The notes under the pieces: model-generated | The model's input: only the letters and a program-made list of their open reading frames with translations | Told to the model about the DNA's origin: nothing | The model's database searches: none | Position numbers and translations under genes: made by a program | Assembly: GCA_027604005.1 (NCBI GenBank) | Contig: JADGJT010000069.1 | Span: 1-64,000, forward strand | Reading direction: 5' to 3' | From: Dinochytrium kinnereticum | Lineage: Eukaryota; Chytridiomycota; Chytridiomycetes; Chytridiales; Chytridiaceae | DNA length: 64,000 bases | Part shown: in pieces, positions 1 to 10,999 of the stretch | Numbering within the stretch: position 1 is the first letter of the stretch | How the letters are laid out: every line of letters starts with the position of its first letter

Positions 1-236
1 TGTAGGTATTCGTCGATGACGGCTTGGGCCTCGTGAGCTGGTTTCTTGCGGAGGTCGCCATCGAAGGTAGGTGGCTTACGAGACGTGATTTTAAAATCGG
101 GAAGGTCTCTGTCGCCGTGTTGAGGCCTAGTCGCGTCGAGTCGCTCTTGGAGTGCCACGATTTGGCTATGGAGCGCGGTGAAGGCGTTGTTGATGTCCTC
201 GGAGGAGAGGTTCTGGCTTTGAGTGGGTTCTTCCAT
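1..236 (-). CDS. Ty3/gypsy-type retrotransposon Gag, N-terminal part (cut by window edge)
   Basis: The minus strand is open from an ATG at 236-234 to the left edge, giving about 78 residues of a retroelement Gag. The start is acidic and polar (MEEPTQSQNLSSEDINNAF), followed by a short coiled-coil heptad stretch (ALHSQIVALQERLD) and then the KPPTFDGD motif that opens the capsid-like region of many fungal gypsy Gag proteins. The ATG lies 55 bases downstream of a tRNA primer-binding site and 65 bases from an LTR on the same strand, which is the normal order LTR, PBS, gag. No frameshift or stop is seen in this part. Protease, reverse transcriptase and integrase would lie outside the window, so activity cannot be judged. 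Confidence 0.72.
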   Translation of the reverse strand, partial: MEEPTQSQNLSSEDINNAFTALHSQIVALQERLDATRPQHGDRDLPDFKITSRKPPTFDGDLRKKPAHEAQAVIDEYL

Positions 237-291
237 TGTAGGCGAGGATGGGCGAGGAAGGGAGAGGTGGAGAGGATGGATAGAAGCGAAG

Positions 292-299
292 TGCTACCA
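292..299 (-). other. Primer-binding site for initiator tRNA-Met
   Basis: On the minus strand TGGTAGCA begins two bases after the LTR ends. It is complementary to the 3' end (TGCTACCA) of eukaryotic initiator tRNA-Met, the primer used by Ty1, Ty3 and many other fungal LTR elements. Its place between LTR and gag fixes the element's orientation. Confidence 0.7.
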
Positions 300-301
300 A
301 C

Positions 302-650
302 TGTGACGGAACGAGCCTAACGTGGGCAGAGAGTTCCCTCGGAATATTTTAATAAAGAGTTTTAAGATATTTTTCGATGATTCTTTTATTTAGTAAAAGA
401 GAGGGCCTTTTATAGGCGAATGAAAAGTGTTTTAGAAAGATGTAAAAGGAAAGTTACTGATAAGGAAAAGAATTAAAAAAGGAAGTGATAATAAAGGGTT
501 TTTGACTGATAAGAAGGGGTTTTAACTGATAAGAAGGGGTTTAACTGATAAAGTCCGAAGGTACATATATGAGAATAAATTGGGCTGACAATTTGTGAGA
601 AATATTTCAAGAAGATTTTGAGAAAAGAATAGTAAGAAAGTTCCGTGACA
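302..650 (-). repeat. 5' LTR of the Ty3/gypsy-type element (349 bp)
   Basis: The two ends form an 11-bp inverted repeat with one mismatch, TGTGACGGAAC at 302-312 and GTTCCGTGACA at 640-650, so the LTR has the canonical TG...CA termini. Inside, at about 499-552, the unit around GATAAGAAGGGGTTTTAACT recurs two to three times, as expected of an enhancer-like U3 repeat. Read on the minus strand the element goes LTR, PBS, gag, so this is the 5' LTR. The outer end stops 12 bp before a tRNA gene. The partner LTR is outside the window. Confidence 0.72.
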
Positions 651-662
651 AAAAACGAACAA

Positions 663-733
663 GCGTCGATAGTTAAGTGGTATAATAAGCGCCTTCCAAG
701 CACTAGTGCCGGGTTCGATTCCCGGTCGACGCA
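663..733 (+). tRNA. tRNA-Gly(UCC)
   Basis: A complete 71-nt cloverleaf can be folded. The 7-bp acceptor stem GCGTCGA/TCGACGC is perfect, with discriminator A at 733. The T arm is CCGGG-TTCGATT-CCCGG (B box), and the anticodon loop CTTCCAA places UCC at 34-36. There is no intron and no encoded CCA. The anticodon stem AGCGC/GCACT has one C-A mismatch. The reverse strand gives the short ORF beginning MRRPGIEPGTS that is typical of antisense tRNA and is not a gene. Confidence 0.9.
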
Positions 734-1186
734 CTTTGATCAGAACCCGGTGCCGGTTAAAATTAATTAATTGTTTATGACTATTAAGTAAGTAAGTAGG
801 GTGAGCATCCCTTTCATTTGCTTAAAATCTTTTTAGTTTGGGAAGGTATTTGTACAGTAACAATATCTTGAGTCTACGAAGCTTGATTGAATCCGCTGAA
901 GTTCGTCCTTTTGAAAACGTTTCCTTTTTTTTGTCTCTTTAATTAATAAACTGCCTACAGTAGCTGTAGCAGTTGTAGTTGTTGCCACCATCTCTGATAG
1001 AGATTGGTTGAAGGTTAAGGTGGATGATGGTACTTAGGTTGAGCAAGCATATCCGCCAATGATGCTTTTTTGTCTTACCTGTAAAACGACCTGCATATGG
1101 ACATTTTTAACTAAAGCAATATATTCATTATTGTTATTGACACTCTCTGATAAATATTTGAAGCTGCACACATCTGGCCAGGCAAC
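734..1186. other. Intergenic, no gene seen
   Basis: AT-rich sequence between the tRNA and nibrin. I see no ORF with recognisable motifs. It should hold the Pol III terminator (the first T run is near 735) and the nibrin promoter. Confidence 0.6.
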
Positions 1187-3017
1187 ATGTGGATTTTGAA
1201 GAGCAAACCACCTTCCAGTTCGTCCTGCCTTTTGTTACCCCATGTGACGATTCTGAAGGCCTCTGCATTTGGCTTAAGCCCAACGAAACCCTTTCAGTTG
1301 GACGAAAGGATTGCGATATTCTTTTGGAATCGGACAAGTCTGTGAGCCGCAAGCATGCAGTCATTGTTGTCGGAATGCTGTCGTCAGACGATCTGGTATA
1401 CTTTAAATGGTGCACCATGGTCGTTTCTAAGAGTGTAGAATGATGTGGCGTATCGATCGCCCGTTTTGTTAAAGAACACGGGCGCACGGTTAGGTACGAA
1501 AGTTAACAGCAAGACGATTCAGGGAGAATGCTATCTTAAAAACGGAGATTTGGTTGAATTTGGAGTAGGGGGGCAGAGCATGTTCAAGTCAGAAGGTCTT
1601 TTTTATTTATCTTAATGGTGATTAGGCTTGAATGGCTACCGATCTCTATTTGTATTTCTTCCATCGCCTCTTCAGCGAAGAAGCATGTTTTGAAGCAAGC
1701 TCTTGAATATGGTAAACAAACATTGGGTGTCTTTCATGATCTCAGTTTTATTAGATCTCCGGATTCTTAATGAAGTAAATAATGAATGCACGCATTTGGT
1801 TACCTCCACTATTAAAGTCACAATGAAGGTTGTAAATGCTTTGTCCCAAAGGAAGCAAATTGGTTGGCTTATATTCTTGTCTATCAAGTAACACTTTAGT
1901 TTCCGAGTTGTGGGTGTCAGCGTTTGGGACAGTAGACAAGAACAATTTCAAGGTTCCAGATGAAGCGATGTGAGCTATAACAAAAGCGGGTTTGGGTACT
2001 TATTAGCCTGCAGGTTTCTTCCAGAAAGTAAGGACAGCTCTGTGCTTCCAAAAGAACTATTCATGCCAAATATTCTCCGGAAGACGTTGTTTGAAAAGTA
2101 TATATTTTTATTTGTATCCGAAAACGATGTGAGTTTGTTTTTTTGTTTTTTTGCTTCTTTTGTTTATAAATCTTAAAAAATGTACTGCATTAGATGACTA
2201 TGATGGAAAGCGCGATACGTAATTGCCGCGGAACCGCCATCAATGCTGGTAAATCTGAATTCGACGTGGATTTTTGGACGAAAACGGCCGAGGAGAAAAC
2301 AATAGTCGTAATTACTTCATCCCTCGATGAATCCAAGCCGAAATTGTTAGAAGACCTACTAGAATGTGAGAGCCAGACGAATGATAATGTTTTATATGCT
2401 CTGATACACTGCGAGCCGATGCAATACCTACGACCTAGTCATTTTAAGAAACCAGTTCCATCAGTCGTTGTCACGTCTTTAATGGATAGACATAGCAACC
2501 CTAGTCAAGTTGTCAATGATAACATAGGCAGTGAATTCGCATATATAGAGAAATCTAAACGCTCAATAGTATCTTCATCTGACAACGGGGCAAATCAGAC
2601 TAAAGTTAGGAAAAGGTATCATTTCCCCGACTTGATTCTTTTTTTTTTTTTTTGAAGTCAACGCTAATTTTTTTCTATCGCTGTGGTTTTTCATAGGGAA
2701 TATATAGAGGATCAAGATTCGGCTAAAAATGAAAATGAAAGGATCGCCCTTCGGATTACTAAGACTTCAGGCGATCGGCGCAAGTCTTTCAAAATTAAGT
2801 TAGCCTCATTTCGTTGTCCTGACTTCGTCGACCTAACACCCATGTTAACCTCTTATTGCTTTGTAACGACAGCCAGCCAATCCATCATGGTCTTTTGAAC
2901 GTAAAAAAATTTGTGAAAAACAAAGTTCAGAAGCCTATCCATAATCCCATTCGATTTCAAAATTTGGAAGGTAAAGTTGAGAAACCAATATCTTTGCCCC
3001 AAAGTAGTCTCTTCTGA
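1187..3017 (+). CDS. NBN: Nibrin/Nbs1, FHA-BRCT-BRCT subunit of the MRN complex
   Basis: Ten exons can be joined to about 472 codons: 1187-1217, 1259-1395, 1439-1587, 1626-1711, 1746-1862, 1900-1969, 2014-2128, 2194-2615, 2697-2843 and 2873-3017. The start MWIL mirrors the MWKL of animal nibrin. The FHA domain has the phosphopeptide-binding motifs VGRKDCDILLESD and SVSRKHA, then a GTKVNSKTIQ strand. Next is a BRCT repeat with NECTHLVTSTIKVTMK, then a second BRCT region, a polar linker, and near the C-terminus LLNVKKFVKN, which fits the KNFKxFxK-type Mre11-binding motif. Nbs1 recruits Mre11-Rad50 and ATM/Tel1 to double-strand breaks in the nucleus. The protein is shorter than human nibrin (754 aa), mainly in the linker. 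The donor of the last intron is uncertain (2844, or near 2799). Confidence 0.82.
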
Positions 3018-3080
3018 CTTCTTATTATGTTTCTTTTACAACTAATTAGTGTATGTGTCGTCAAGTGCTAGATACGATGC

Positions 3081-6000
3081 CTAGGTCGGGCAAAGAAAAA
3101 GCTTGACAGCCGCAGCTTCCTTTCCAAATATGATTTTATCCGTAGGCGAATCCGAATCTCGACGGAATGACTTATAGGCCTCTACTGTTTGAAAAGACAC
3201 CAATGGAATATCACTCTGTTCCACCTGCTTTTCTTTATCTTTCTTCTTTGCTGGGTCTTGTCGGTGTCGATTGAGAACATAGTTTAACCCTATATAATGT
3301 AATGAGGATAATAAGCATTGAATGCGTAAAATTACCAAAGTCTCTTGAAATTGTAGTGAAATTACTGCCGCTGAGAATGTATTCAAGTGGGAGCTGCTCA
3401 AAATTTTCGTCTGTGCAGATTATGCAATGCCGCTCAGCACCAGGTTCTTCTTTAGAAATTCCTTTCTTCTTGTCAGCCTTTTCGGGAATCTTTGCGGTCT
3501 CGACATCGCCTTCTGACAGCTGGATAACCATTGGTTGGAAGTAATCAGCTAGTTCTTTCAAAGAAACTTCTTGTGTTTCATTAAGGCCGTTCTATCGCGT
3601 GAATAAAGAGTTATTATCAATTGGCCTTTGAATCAACTCACCTCCGCGGAATCACTAGTCAAGTCTGACACTATCCTCTTCAGCCATTTATAATCAATAG
3701 GAGTCATCCACGTTTTAACTTCGATATCTTCAGCATGTGTCTTATTCCTGCCAACATCAGCTGATCGACTCAAAATCCCAATATAGAGATTTTTTCTGTC
3801 AGAGGATACCTGCAACAGAATCACTTTAAACCCTTTAGGAAACTCCTGCAACGCTTCCGCAGAAAGCGTCGGCGCTAAACATCGTTGCCAGGAAGGGATC
3901 GTCGCGAGGTATAATGAGTTTTTAAATGGCTCTGATGGGATCATGTCACAGTTCAACTCGTCTGGGGAGGTGAAGAAAGAAACCGGTTTTTCTTGCAACC
4001 CAATTTGCCTTTTACAGAGCGATAAGAGATATGACGCGTTGGCGCAGCACTGTAAAAGGGAGAGTGATATTATGGACGAAGAATCATTAAGAGGTTGTAT
4101 TCGGAATAACTCTTCCGCGCAAACAGCGACGGTGGCGTAATCCTGATATTCTAACGAAATCCTTATAGATCCCGAAAAGTAGGTTTCAGCGCTTTTGGCG
4201 TCAGAAGCTTTCGATCCGGGAATCAGATATGAGAGAGCCAAAATTCGTAGAGCCTTTGCTAGCGCCTTTCCTGTCAGCATGGGGCATACTGGCAATAGAA
4301 GTGTTTTAATCTGTTCTCTAGCCGAAGTTGTAACTGATGCCCACTTTTTTAGAATCGCAGTCGTTTCGTCGCTTCTGAAAAACTCTTCCAAAGCAATCTT
4401 CACTGGATCCTCGGTCTTTACTGATTGCCCTTCATTCATAAAATTTAAACAGCGCAATAATGTTTCGCAAATCTCCACTGTTATAGCTCGTCGAAGCGGT
4501 GCTACGCTATTTACATCAGATACGGTATCGCAATAACTTTTGGCGGATTCCATCAAATCGATAACATTCAAGTACCAAGCAATCCTTTCAGTATCTGACC
4601 CAAAAACCCTCCGGTCCCGCATAAACATTGCATGCCGTAAAAGCATACGAGTCGAGGCTTCCTTGTTCCCAATTTCCCTCATGGCCTCTGTGATATCCTT
4701 TAAGACTTCAGACATTTGATCAATATTTGAGAACTCGATATCCGTTTTCGCTAAAATTTCGTATTTCAGGCTGAGGAGGTTTGATTTGATGGGTTTGTAA
4801 TCGTCTGCTGCAATCTGAGAGTTGATGGTTGAAAGGAGAAGTTGGAGGTCTGTCGTGTTAGCTGCGCATTTTATCCAGAGAACCGAAGCGAAGGTTGATT
4901 CGACTATTAGATTAAGGACTTCGATTGAGGAAAAAGATTCTGTTACACTTTTGAAGTTAAGAAGCCTAGTGAGAATCGATGTGATGATTCCAATAACAGC
5001 TTCTTGGGAGGAATCCCCGTTCTTTGGAGCATTTGGAAAGATTTGAAGTAACGCCAGCTTGGCCTTCTTGATCTCCATTCTATATATATAACACCGGGCT
5101 TTTAACACCAAAATCGATGATAGGCCTAGGGGAAACCCTATATCCGAATCACTGCTCTCGGTATCATGCCAAGGCCAAACATTACTCTCTTCTCCTGGAA
5201 GATCCACAGCCCAGAATTGCATGTACTTTTTTGCAGCGCGTTCGCTCAAATGTAGAGCAGAGAAAATCGTCGCCATGACTAAGTAAATTACCGATAAAAC
5301 AGATTCTCGTTGAGAGATCTCAAGATGTGTGACAGCAATCAACTCAAGGCCAAGAAGCAACGGAATGCACTGCGAATACATTCTCTGCTCCCTTAACTTT
5401 ATAACCGCCTGCAAAACGCTACTGAAAAAGATTCGAACATCCTTGAGTATTATCTGCGACAGTTGTAGGGACTGGCAGTTTTCTTGTAAATAGGCTACGA
5501 ATGTCGCGGGCCACTCAAACGATAACCACTTTTCGATGTTTTGCGGGTCAGGAATATCTGCCTCTGCAGCAACAATATTCGTATCCTTTCCTTTCTTCGA
5601 TGGCTGCTGTTGTTTAGCACCTTGAGTCTCGAACAAGGCTTGAACAAAAGACTCATGAGCCAACTTAATGTACTGTAAAAGCAGAGGGCAACATTCAAGA
5701 TAAAACGCTACTCCTCGCTGAGTGTTTCTCTGCAAGATGCCTTTCACAACATTAGAGTAAATTGAGGATAAAAGTCGATCTGATGCCTCGGCTGGTGATT
5801 GGAAGGACTTTTGAATGAGGTCATCAGCTTCCTGGAGAAGGGTGAGGGCTTGGGTTTCGTCATTCCGTTTTCGGTATTGCAAAGATGCGAGGATGAGTAG
5901 TGTACTTATAAGGGGGGTAGGATGAGCTCCATTTGAGACCGACGTTCTTAACGCATCAATCAACATCGAATAAGCTTCATATTTCTTATTCCAATCCGAC

Positions 6001-9000
6001 GGCTTTCCAGCCAATAATTTCCATCTATTTCAAAACGTTAAAACGGAACGAAACCAAGATAGGCGTAAGATTAAACGAAAAACTAACATATGTATCTGAT
6101 CATTTAAGTCAGCATCTTTCAAGAATGTAACTGCAATCGATTTTCCACTTTCACTTAAAAGTTGAAGTTTTCGTTTTGCAAGAGCCTGGTGCATCGACTG
6201 CGGCATAATTCGGAAGAGTTTCTCCATGGTCTGAAGCGCCATTTGCCAATTCAATGTCGATGAGTATATTTCAATGCAGTACGTAAAGGTAAACGTAACC
6301 AATTTCTGCAGCGCAGAATCTGTGAGCAACGCTTCATGAAATCGCGGATTCTTGAAATTAGCTTGAGAGAGCGTTTTAGTGATGCTCTCCATAATGGATA
6401 ACGTCAACGTCCTGTCCTGATAAAACACCTTTTCGCTCAAAGCACTTTCACATGCCTCTAAAGCCTGAATAATTTCGGCAAGGCATAAATTCCCTGGAGA
6501 GCACGCGAGTTTCACACAAATCCCAAACCGCGATAAAGCGTCCAATCGAATGGAAGCCTCATTGCCGTAGAATAATCCTGCATTCGCTAGATTAATGATA
6601 GCTGATCCGTAAAGCAACTCGATCTCACAGGCATGAATGACTGCCATGTCTTTGTAATTATCTTTTGTTAAGGCATTGATGGAGAAAAACGCGATTTGGT
6701 ATTGCTGAACTTTAAGAGAGTATCGAATAACTCTTAGCCAAAGACGCCAGCTTAGGTTGCGAGATAGCATGTGATCGGCTTTCGTAAGATCGACGATGGC
6801 GTTTTCAATATCCTCCTTCATCGTTTTTTTGTTGCTATCCAGCCCATCAATTGCGGAGAATAATCTTAAAACAATGTCTGTTTCCGGAAGGGGACCCAGA
6901 TTAACTAAGCTTCGAAGAGAGGTTCTCATGTCAAACAAACTAAGCTTCGCATCGTAATCTCGACAATTACTCAACAATCCGGTATTGCAAACGTCTTCAG
7001 CGGTTTTGAGAGGATTGCTGATATTGGATTCCTTGGTTCCTGAGCTTTTTATAGCGGATGGTTTTGGAAGATTTGGTAATTTAGTCTTGGTCGGTGATGG
7101 GATTTTTTCTTCGACGTTAGTCGAGGCTGAAATAGTCTCGTGATGCTCTCTAAGTGTTCTCGCATAGCACGTTGCGATTAAAACAAATAAGCTAGATCCC
7201 TGCTGCCCGTTCTCAATAAGCCCTTCGTAAACAGAGTGCAAAACGTCAAGCCATAATCCTATATTCGATTTAAGGAATGAAGGCTGAAGAGAGTTGTAGA
7301 ACGTCCATAAATTGGAGGTGGCCAAATTTATGATATTGCTATCCTTCATACGGCATCCTGCCGAAAACGATGCTAAGAAATTCTCGCATATCAGTCGATT
7401 GGCTGTGGTGATATTTTCAAAAGCATCATTGACTTTCCTATTCGCCAACCCAACAAAAAAAACGAGAGCCTCCCCGCGAGCATTTAAGGCCTCGGCCTGT
7501 AACTTTGATAACGCGACGTCTTCATCAGAGTAATTCCACTGCTTTGACAAGAGGTACCCGCTGGAGTCAAGCACCATCTTCCAGAAAAGGGAGCAAATGC
7601 CGTCGGTATCTGATGAGCTTTTAGCGCAAGTTCGGGCTTGCCGGAGAATATCGGAGAGGGCTGCTTGGACTAAGCGGCGGGAATTCGGGGAGGTTGCGCC
7701 GATGGAGTCAAAGTTTATCCGATAGTTGTTTTGGAGAAGAGCGTCAAACTCGCTTGAGTTGGATGAGAGAACTAATTCGTGATCCTTTGAAATTTTAGAA
7801 CGCCAAATCATATGTGCTATGTACCGTTATCACAGTCTTTAATGACTTTTCAAGCATTTTGTGAATTAGGTTAGGCTCTGAGATATACTTCGCTTGATCA
7901 GCCAGAGAGAGAGCTAACAAAATGTTTTAGATTTGAACCGACATTTCCGCTTACCTTTTTGTTCTGGCTTCAAAATTCCATCGAAAGTGTTTCCCTTTAT
8001 CCATAGCCTATTCAAAAGCAATTCAATGTCTGCAGACTTTTCCTTTTCAAATTGCTCTAAGTATCCTAAAGCCTTCTCCGCGTGAAGTATCGCTAAAGAA
8101 AATATGTTTTGATTCTCATAGCATAGAGCGAGCTCCTGCTCGAAACACGACACAATTTTTCTGTCAATGCCGGGTACCCTTTCAGCAGTCTCACAGATTG
8201 ATTTGAGCAGATCACAACAACCAGGTCGAGTGCTCTCCTGAAGAAGATTTAAGTCGTTCATGACTTTCCAGCTGGCAATGCAACACTTGTGAATGAATTC
8301 CGCATCATAAGATGACCCTCTAGCTTTGGCTATCAGTGACTGAAGAGAAGAGAGCAGTCGCCGAATTTCAGTCTTCTTCAAATCTTTTAATTGCTTCAAC
8401 TTCTCTACTTCGATTTGAATAACAAGCAAGTTCCTCTCCAGACTTCCAGAGAACGGAAACTTTGCCAAAATACGTTCGGCAATGTCGTAGTTGGAGCAAT
8501 TCACTGCAACCTCAGCAATGTCAATCAAGAACGCAAATGCCCGTTCTCCATAAGTTTGGCTGTTGACTTCCGATTCCGCATCCAAAAGAATTTTTTGAAT
8601 GCTGTCAGCATTCTCTGTGTCATTCAATGAGTGAACTTTGACCAGGTTACGGGTCGCGGGTCCAGTCGAAAACTGATCTTGCAAATTCGAGGGAACGGTC
8701 ACAGATTTGGAAGACTTAATCGTCGAGTAAATTTTGGAGAGTTTGATGGATCCGGCTTGAGAGTAGGAGATCTTCTTTAAGAGGCCCAATGCCGCCTGCA
8801 ATGATGAAATAATCTTTTCATCTGCCCCGCTCACCAACTTTGTCCATTCTTCCTCAGAAGGCCACGGCACTATTTCAAAATCCCTAGATGTTGCGCTTTT
8901 GGCCTTGAAAAGTGCTTCGGAGAATGTGCAGAACAGTTCAAACATGATGTCAACGGAATCACTGGCCATCCCTTTCACATGAGCGATAGCACGCTCAACA

Positions 9001-9326
9001 GCGGGCAGAAACAGCCCACCGTACTTTGTCTGAAAGCATACTTGTAAAATATCCCAAAGATTCAAGACCCCACGAAAGCCCAGGTCGTTCAGACCTTTCT
9101 TCTGCGCCTCCTCGATCCCCTTTATCATGAAGGAGACAGAGTTCCTCAGCTCCCGTAAGTGTTCCTTGTCGTCGAACCATGCGAGGTCTTTCTTCTTTGT
9201 TGAGAGGAATGGGGGGTTTTTCGTTATCTTGCATGCCTCGTCGTAGCATGCCTGCACGTAGCTCTCTGTGCCATAGGATTCGGAGCCCAGAATGTCATCA
9301 AGGAGAGTTGTCTTTTGCACTATCAT
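3081..9326 (-). CDS. CFAP46: CFAP46-like cilia- and flagella-associated protein
   Basis: Six exons (9326-7955, 7913-7825, 7784-6088, 6024-3642, 3591-3336, 3289-3081) join to exactly 2002 codons, giving 2001 aa. The protein is a long alpha-helical, TPR-like solenoid. The N-terminal block (HLRELRNSVSFMIKGIEEAQ, then PAVERAIAHV) aligns by eye with the start of CFAP46, and near the C-terminus LPLEYIL followed by TISRDFGLNYVLNRH corresponds to its conserved LPLEAL / SVSRDFSL segment. CFAP46 is a central-apparatus (C1d projection) protein of motile axonemes, so this gene implies a flagellated stage. Human CFAP46 is about 2700 aa. Here the protein stops soon after the SRDF motif, only 64 bp from the nibrin stop, so the distal C-terminal region is absent. 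The ATG at 9326 is preferred to an in-frame one at 9437 because the upstream residues look unconserved. Confidence 0.8.
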
Positions 9327-9725
9327 TTGACAACCTTTTTTTGCTGGTTGAAAATGTCCAACCATCAGCAACAGCCCCTGCCTGCCGCTGGCCCACCCAT
9401 GAATGCGTGGTATGCTGGCGAAGGAGCATGCATGCATTCATTAGATCAAGCCTTCAATCACCCCTCTGCGAATTTATTTGAACATATCTGAAGCATGCAA
9501 GCATGAGAGAGGAGCTGCCGCTGTAATTGGCGTGATGAAGCACGCTGAGCATCAAGCTGCAAGGAAGACACTCTGATGAATGCCATAAATCTGTAATAAT
9601 CAGTCCATCCATCCCAATAATTCCGTTCCCCTTGCCGCCAGCGCATCTCTGCGAACAGCAGCCCTCCTTGCAGAGGCCTCAACTTATCCCAGCAAAATTT
9701 TGATTTCAAGACCAAAAATTCAGAA
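9327..9725. promoter_or_regulatory. Shared divergent promoter region of CFAP46-like and RPN12
   Basis: About 400 bp separate the two divergent start codons. The stretch contains several CATGC words (9410-9435 and 9492-9504) and an inverted repeat GGTTG...CAACC near 9346-9363. I could not recognise a known factor site such as an RFX X-box. The regulatory role is inferred from position only. Confidence 0.45.
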
Positions 9726-10888
9726 ATGGCCACGACAGCTCTCTCACAACAGAGTAAGGATCCTGCGCGCTTTCTCACCCGCCGCTTACTGACCATGCTC
9801 AAGCCATCACCCTCTTCGAGACCCTAAGGAAGGACCTGGAGTCGCCCTCCGCCGATATCCAGAAATGTGGGACCTACTTGAACACGCTGAAGGTTGGGGT
9901 TTTCTTTGCCAATGCGGGATTGTGGAATGCCCTGCTCATCCTACGTTGTTTTACTTAACTGCTATGCAAATCAGAAAAACTTGGCGAAACTGTCTTTTCT
10001 TCAGCCCCAGACGAACCCCGACGTTAAAATCCTCATGCTTACCAGTGAGTTTCAAATATCCTTTATATATGAAGAGGTTGACGGAGTTGCATAGGGGAGG
10101 TTCTAGAGTTGGGAGCGCATTGGAGTGTGCGAGCAAAGGACATTCCCTCCTTTGAGAGGTTTATTTCGCAGTTGAAGACCTACTATAATGACTATAAGTG
10201 AGTTCTTACAATCCCTTCTTTGCCACTAAACCATCCCACAGCACGATTTTACCTCCTTCGCAACGAATGTACACTTACCTTGGCTTGAACTTGCTTCGTC
10301 TTCTTGCTCAAAACCGGATATCAGAGTTCCACACCGAGCTTGAAGTCATTGAGCCCGAGCAGCTGTCAGCCAACATTTACATCAAGCATCCTCTTCAGAT
10401 TGAACAGTGCCTTATGGAGGGAAGTTACAACAAGGTCTGGAATTCAAGGTTGAATGTACCTGCCGAGGAATATCTCTTCTTTATCGATATCTTAATGGGA
10501 ACGATCAGGTTGAGTGATGACAGGTAATAGGTTTTGCTGACGCGGATGCTTAGGAATGAGATTGCGAGCTGCAGCGAGAAGGCTTACACTAGCCTGCCAC
10601 TTCCAGATGCTGCCACCTTGTTGTACTTTAAGACCCCTAGTGATGTTGTTCCTTTTGCCCATGAGGTTTGAATCTTTTATTGTTACAGCGACGCATTAAT
10701 GTACTGTTGTTTAGCGTGGGTGGACGATTTCTGAGGGAAAGATTATTTTCACAACTACCAACACGGAGAATGTCGAGTTGCCGACATCCAAACTTATTCG
10801 ACAGACCTTAACTTACGCGCGTGAACTGGAGCGCATTGGTATGTTTCTTGTAATGTATACATTTATTAATCGTTTTTCTACAGTTTAA
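9726..10888 (+). CDS. RPN12: 26S proteasome regulatory subunit RPN12/PSMD8
   Basis: Eight exons (9726-9753, 9804-9892, 9975-10044, 10095-10197, 10242-10508, 10554-10665, 10715-10838, 10884-10888) give 265 aa, close to yeast Rpn12 (274). Family blocks are easily read: [68 protein letters not shown], and a C-terminus ending YARELERIV that matches the conserved end. The PCI/CSN8-like fold belongs to the lid of the 19S particle, where Rpn12 completes lid assembly and docks it on the base. All introns are GT-AG and 44-82 nt. The last coding exon is only five bases. Confidence 0.95.
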
Positions 10889-10999
10889 TTTTGGAGGTCA
10901 TTATGTTATGTTGTCGCAATAAACCTATTCGGATCCTCTTGAAATCTTTTGCATTTCTTAATTGCGGATCAAATACTACAGTAATGGTCGTGGGCTCAA

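Noticed and set aside
522..734. Minus-strand ORF beginning MRRPGIEPGTS
   Set aside because: It is the antisense reading of the tRNA-Gly gene, a common annotation artefact.
2844..2872. An unusually short 29-nt intron at the end of nibrin
   Set aside because: The frame change is needed, but an alternative donor near 2799 gives an intron of ordinary length, so extreme shortness is not shown.
9458..9802. Minus-strand ORF of 114 codons across the RPN12 start
   Set aside because: Overlaps the promoter and first exons of RPN12, with no motif or start context.
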